Positions 61,201-64,000 of a stretch of 64,000 nucleotides of DNA are shown here, piece by piece (within the stretch, counting starts at the first letter, position 1; each line of letters starts with the position of its first letter). Below the pieces are notes generated by a model that searched no databases, was not told where the DNA came from, and saw nothing but the letters and a program-made list of their open reading frames with translations. Source of the DNA: Dromaius novaehollandiae. Its lineage: Eukaryota > Chordata > Aves > Casuariiformes > Dromaiidae. The stretch is taken from NCBI RefSeq assembly GCF_036370855.1, contig NC_088098.1, positions 199,563,773-199,627,772 of the forward strand. The letters are read 5' to 3'. A program made the translations under genes and the position numbers.

Positions 61201-64000
61201 TTCCATACCATGGTCAGCTTCTCTTTGTTTCCCCAGTGCTGCTTCCCATAATATGGAATAGTATGGACCTCATTTATTTGATCAAGACAACCTTCTCTGA
61301 TACACTGTGCTAATATTGTCTGTTTTCCCTCAGTAGAGAGATGTGGAGATGGAGATATGCCACCCCTTCTCTCCTGCTGGTCAGCCTATCCAGCAGCTTC
61401 ACCAATTTCACAGCAACTGCCTTTCTTTTCAGACTGAAGATCTTAATTCCCCTAAATGTTAACCTCACTGCCAATCAGTAAATAGAAGCAAGGGTGGTAG
61501 GGATGCAGGAAGCATGTGAGACAAAAAGGCTGTGGGAGATTTAGGAAGGTGAAGAAGTCTTTTTTTGTGAGAGGGGGTGTGATATGAGGTGTTTGGTTTG
61601 AAGAGAGAACATTATTCCAAAGATTTTTTTTTGGAGATTGGTGTTACTTTTTCGTGTGCAGGATGCGTACATCAAGTTCCTTCCATGAACTTCTTATGCG
61701 CTAAAGCCAAGTTTGCCCCATTAGTTCTTATTTGTTTCCTCCATATTGATAAATGGTCTTATGAAAGGATATTATTCAAGCCACTTTCAATTACCAGTCA
61801 GTCCGTGCATGGATAGTAGGAGTTGTGAATATACAGCAGTGTGCAGCAGCTTTGAACACAGAATAAAATGCCAATGTCAAGTCAGTAAAAGGAACACAGG
61901 CAGCAAGAGCAACTGGAGAACTGAATGGCAATAGAGAGGAAGGAAAACTCTTAAAAAAAAAAAACCAAACAAAAAAAAGCACATCAAAATTATGTAATAT
62001 GATAATTGTGAGTGTTCATTTTAGTTTCAATAACCTTTATCTTTGAGTTTTTCATCTTATGATTTGACCTGACACCGTCACAACAAATGTTGTGAAGTCT
62101 TTTACAAGGAATGTCAATAGGCTTCATTAGAGTCATTTTACCCACTTATTTATAGTGGGGCTATCTTAACAGACAGTGTCCCTTCTCTATGTGTACCTAG
62201 CTATCTGTGAATCTACTGATGTTGCTCCAGCCTCAGGAAGACCATGCGTTCTGTTTCTTGGACTTCCACTTACTTTTAAGCCCTTGAAATAAAATAGTCT
62301 GTAAAACCAAAGGCTAGTCTGTTATATACAGAGTTTTATATGCTTGCAGCAAAAGTTCTTCATATGTGTTTCACAATGGGCTGTCTCAGATCAGTTATTT
62401 CAGTGGTTTATGAAGTGAGCTATAATTGTAATTTAATCTGGATCTAAACTTGCTAATGCTAGCACAGGAGCTAGATATTGGGTGCTTGAAGAATCGTCAT
62501 TGCTATTTTTCTCTTGCATTTATAAAAAGACTATTCCAGGATCACAGTCTGCCTATCATTCACTGTGAAATTTGTATAGATATCCACAGGAGTTGCATGA
62601 AGACCGGAGCTGACACATGGTCCTTAATATAACCCCAAATATCCAGTAAGCTAGGTATGAGTCTTCATAGTCAAACTTGTGATTCTCTTACTGCAAGTGG
62701 GAATGCTTGCTCATCTTAGAAGCACCTGTCAGAGGAATAGATTTTGGATGATAGGAGGAGAATGACTGTGCTGTATGAAAAGCACATTTTCAAAACATCG
62801 AAGTGAAAGAGGGAAAATCATAAGCCATAATTTAGAGCAAGGAGAGTTTTCTTCTCTGGCTAGGCAAAACATAGCCAAACACGTTTTTTAACACTCAGCT
62901 ACTGTAGAAATATAAAGCTATTAATACATTCTGGTTCAAAAGCAGAGATCATTTTCATCGTTATGTCCACTGGTTTAATGCTGCCATGTAGGGAGCAAAT
63001 CAAGCTTTAATCTGTTTCAAGAGCTTTTGTACCACAGGCAAGCAAGCCGGAGGTGTGAAATTCTTTAAGTTAAGGTGATCAAATCTAAAAAGGGAAGATT
63101 GCCTCTCTTTCTCTCCAAACCATGTGTTATGCTTTATGATAATCAAATATCTCCATTTAATTTAGGAGCACTTGTAAACAGTAGTACTGAGATGAAATAT
63201 CACTGCTACATAATCACATTCAATCCACTTCCCAGTGGGCTGAAGAAAGCAGCTCATAGTACTTCTAGAACTACTGTTTGCCTCTTTGCAGCCTGAGAGT
63301 TTGTCTATATGGGGAAGTTAGTGTGCAGTAATTTAAGGTGTGAATCTTTGAGTACACTAACTGCTCTGCACCAATTTCCCTCTGTAGACTTTTAGGTGTG
63401 AAGTGATTCTCTCGACCTGCTGAAGGGAGCATGTGATTTCATGCAGGCATTCTTAATGCTTTCTTGCTCAGGTCAATATAATAGAGTTTTGCCTTCTAAA
63501 GAAGTCATCTTGGTGCATCCATCTCCCTTGTGCTAGCAGAAGAACTTATATGGTCACTAAGTGACTCAAACTGTGGAACTGATCCCAGATATGAAATTAA
63601 TCTAGCAAAAAAAGTGGTTGATATTAACTCAGTTTAATTCCTTGATCCAGTTCACAGCAGTCCTGCGTAAGTTTTTGTGCGTCAGTATTGAGATAATAAC
63701 ACAGAGCCAGTGAGAATAAAACTTTTTTTTTTGGTGCTGCCACTGGCTTAGGGTAGTTGAAAGTATTCATGTAACTATAGTCTAAGTGAATTCATATGGG
63801 AGTTAATGTAGAATAGCAAGTGTCCTGTGAATTCACACCCTAACTAAGTGTATGCATCTGTGTTTAGACAAAGATAGGATTACATTTAGAAAGTTTTCCT
63901 CATAGCTGTAATGTCTAGAAATATAATTCCCCTAACAGCAAACCAAAGAGGCTGGGATCTTTTCCTCTGAACATATCCTGAGCATGACAAATTCCTCCAT
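58273..64000 (+). other. CRYL1: CRYL1 intron 6, partial
   Basis: This begins with GTAGGT, phase 1, and runs off the right edge. It is AT-rich unique sequence with short A and T runs. I could not recognise any exon, RNA gene or transposon in it. The small open frames show no family resemblance. Confidence 0.8.

Noticed and set aside
58273-64000. Search for CRYL1 exon 7 (equivalent of the human GMLSYCDRY segment)
   Set aside because: No matching segment with splice sites was found, so the gene is taken to continue beyond the window.
1-64000. CRISPR arrays, operons, tRNA or rRNA genes, endogenous retroviral LTRs
   Set aside because: No regularly spaced repeats, cloverleaf with A/B boxes, rRNA blocks or LTR pairs were recognised by eye; a tRNAscan or LTR search would be needed to exclude degraded ones.

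Overview
This 64 kb window is nuclear DNA from a vertebrate, almost certainly a bird. It has long introns with GT-AG boundaries, CpG-island promoters, and many CR1 LINE fragments, several ending in the bird-type 3' tail with TTCTGTGAT-like repeats. There are also much older CR1 remnants of the kind shared with turtles and crocodilians. I see no bacterial, plasmid or phage features. The species cannot be named from the sequence alone.

Two genes are present, head to head as in other vertebrates. On the minus strand at the left edge is the 5' end of IFT88, an intraflagellar transport protein needed to build cilia. It is represented by a coding exon at 1759-1854 (first 30 residues), a probable non-coding exon 1 and a CpG-island promoter at about 2630-3170. 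The rest of IFT88 lies left of the window. On the plus strand, from a CpG island at about 9410-10650, runs CRYL1 (lambda-crystallin / L-gulonate 3-dehydrogenase). Its first six coding exons are 10244-10275, 12719-12826, 25786-25912, 44034-44195, 48337-48531 and 58167-58272. They encode residues 1-243 of a protein that is about 319 residues in mammals. The C-terminal exons lie right of the window. All splice phases agree, there are no stops or frameshifts, and the NAD-binding and catalytic residues are present.

Layout: 1-886 CR1 (minus) in an IFT88 intron; 1759-1854 IFT88 exon; 2630-3170 IFT88 promoter island; 3171-9409 AT-rich intergenic DNA with no recognised gene; 9410-10650 CRYL1 promoter island; 10276-64000 CRYL1 introns and exons. 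The introns hold CR1 pieces at 13.3, 23.9, 27.1, 27.4-29.2, 29.2-29.6, 33.9, 35.3, 37.5-40.0 and 50.1 kb, plus microsatellites and homopolymer runs.

The two genes are functionally unrelated (ciliary transport versus the glucuronate-xylulose pathway). Each has its own promoter island about 7 kb apart, so this is a conserved neighbourhood, not one compact bidirectional promoter. I found no convincing undescribed system. The points most worth a second look are the cilia-type promoter motifs at IFT88, the overlapping acceptor/donor sequence at the start of CRYL1 exon 5, the old amniote CR1 remnants, and a few small repeats and palindromes.
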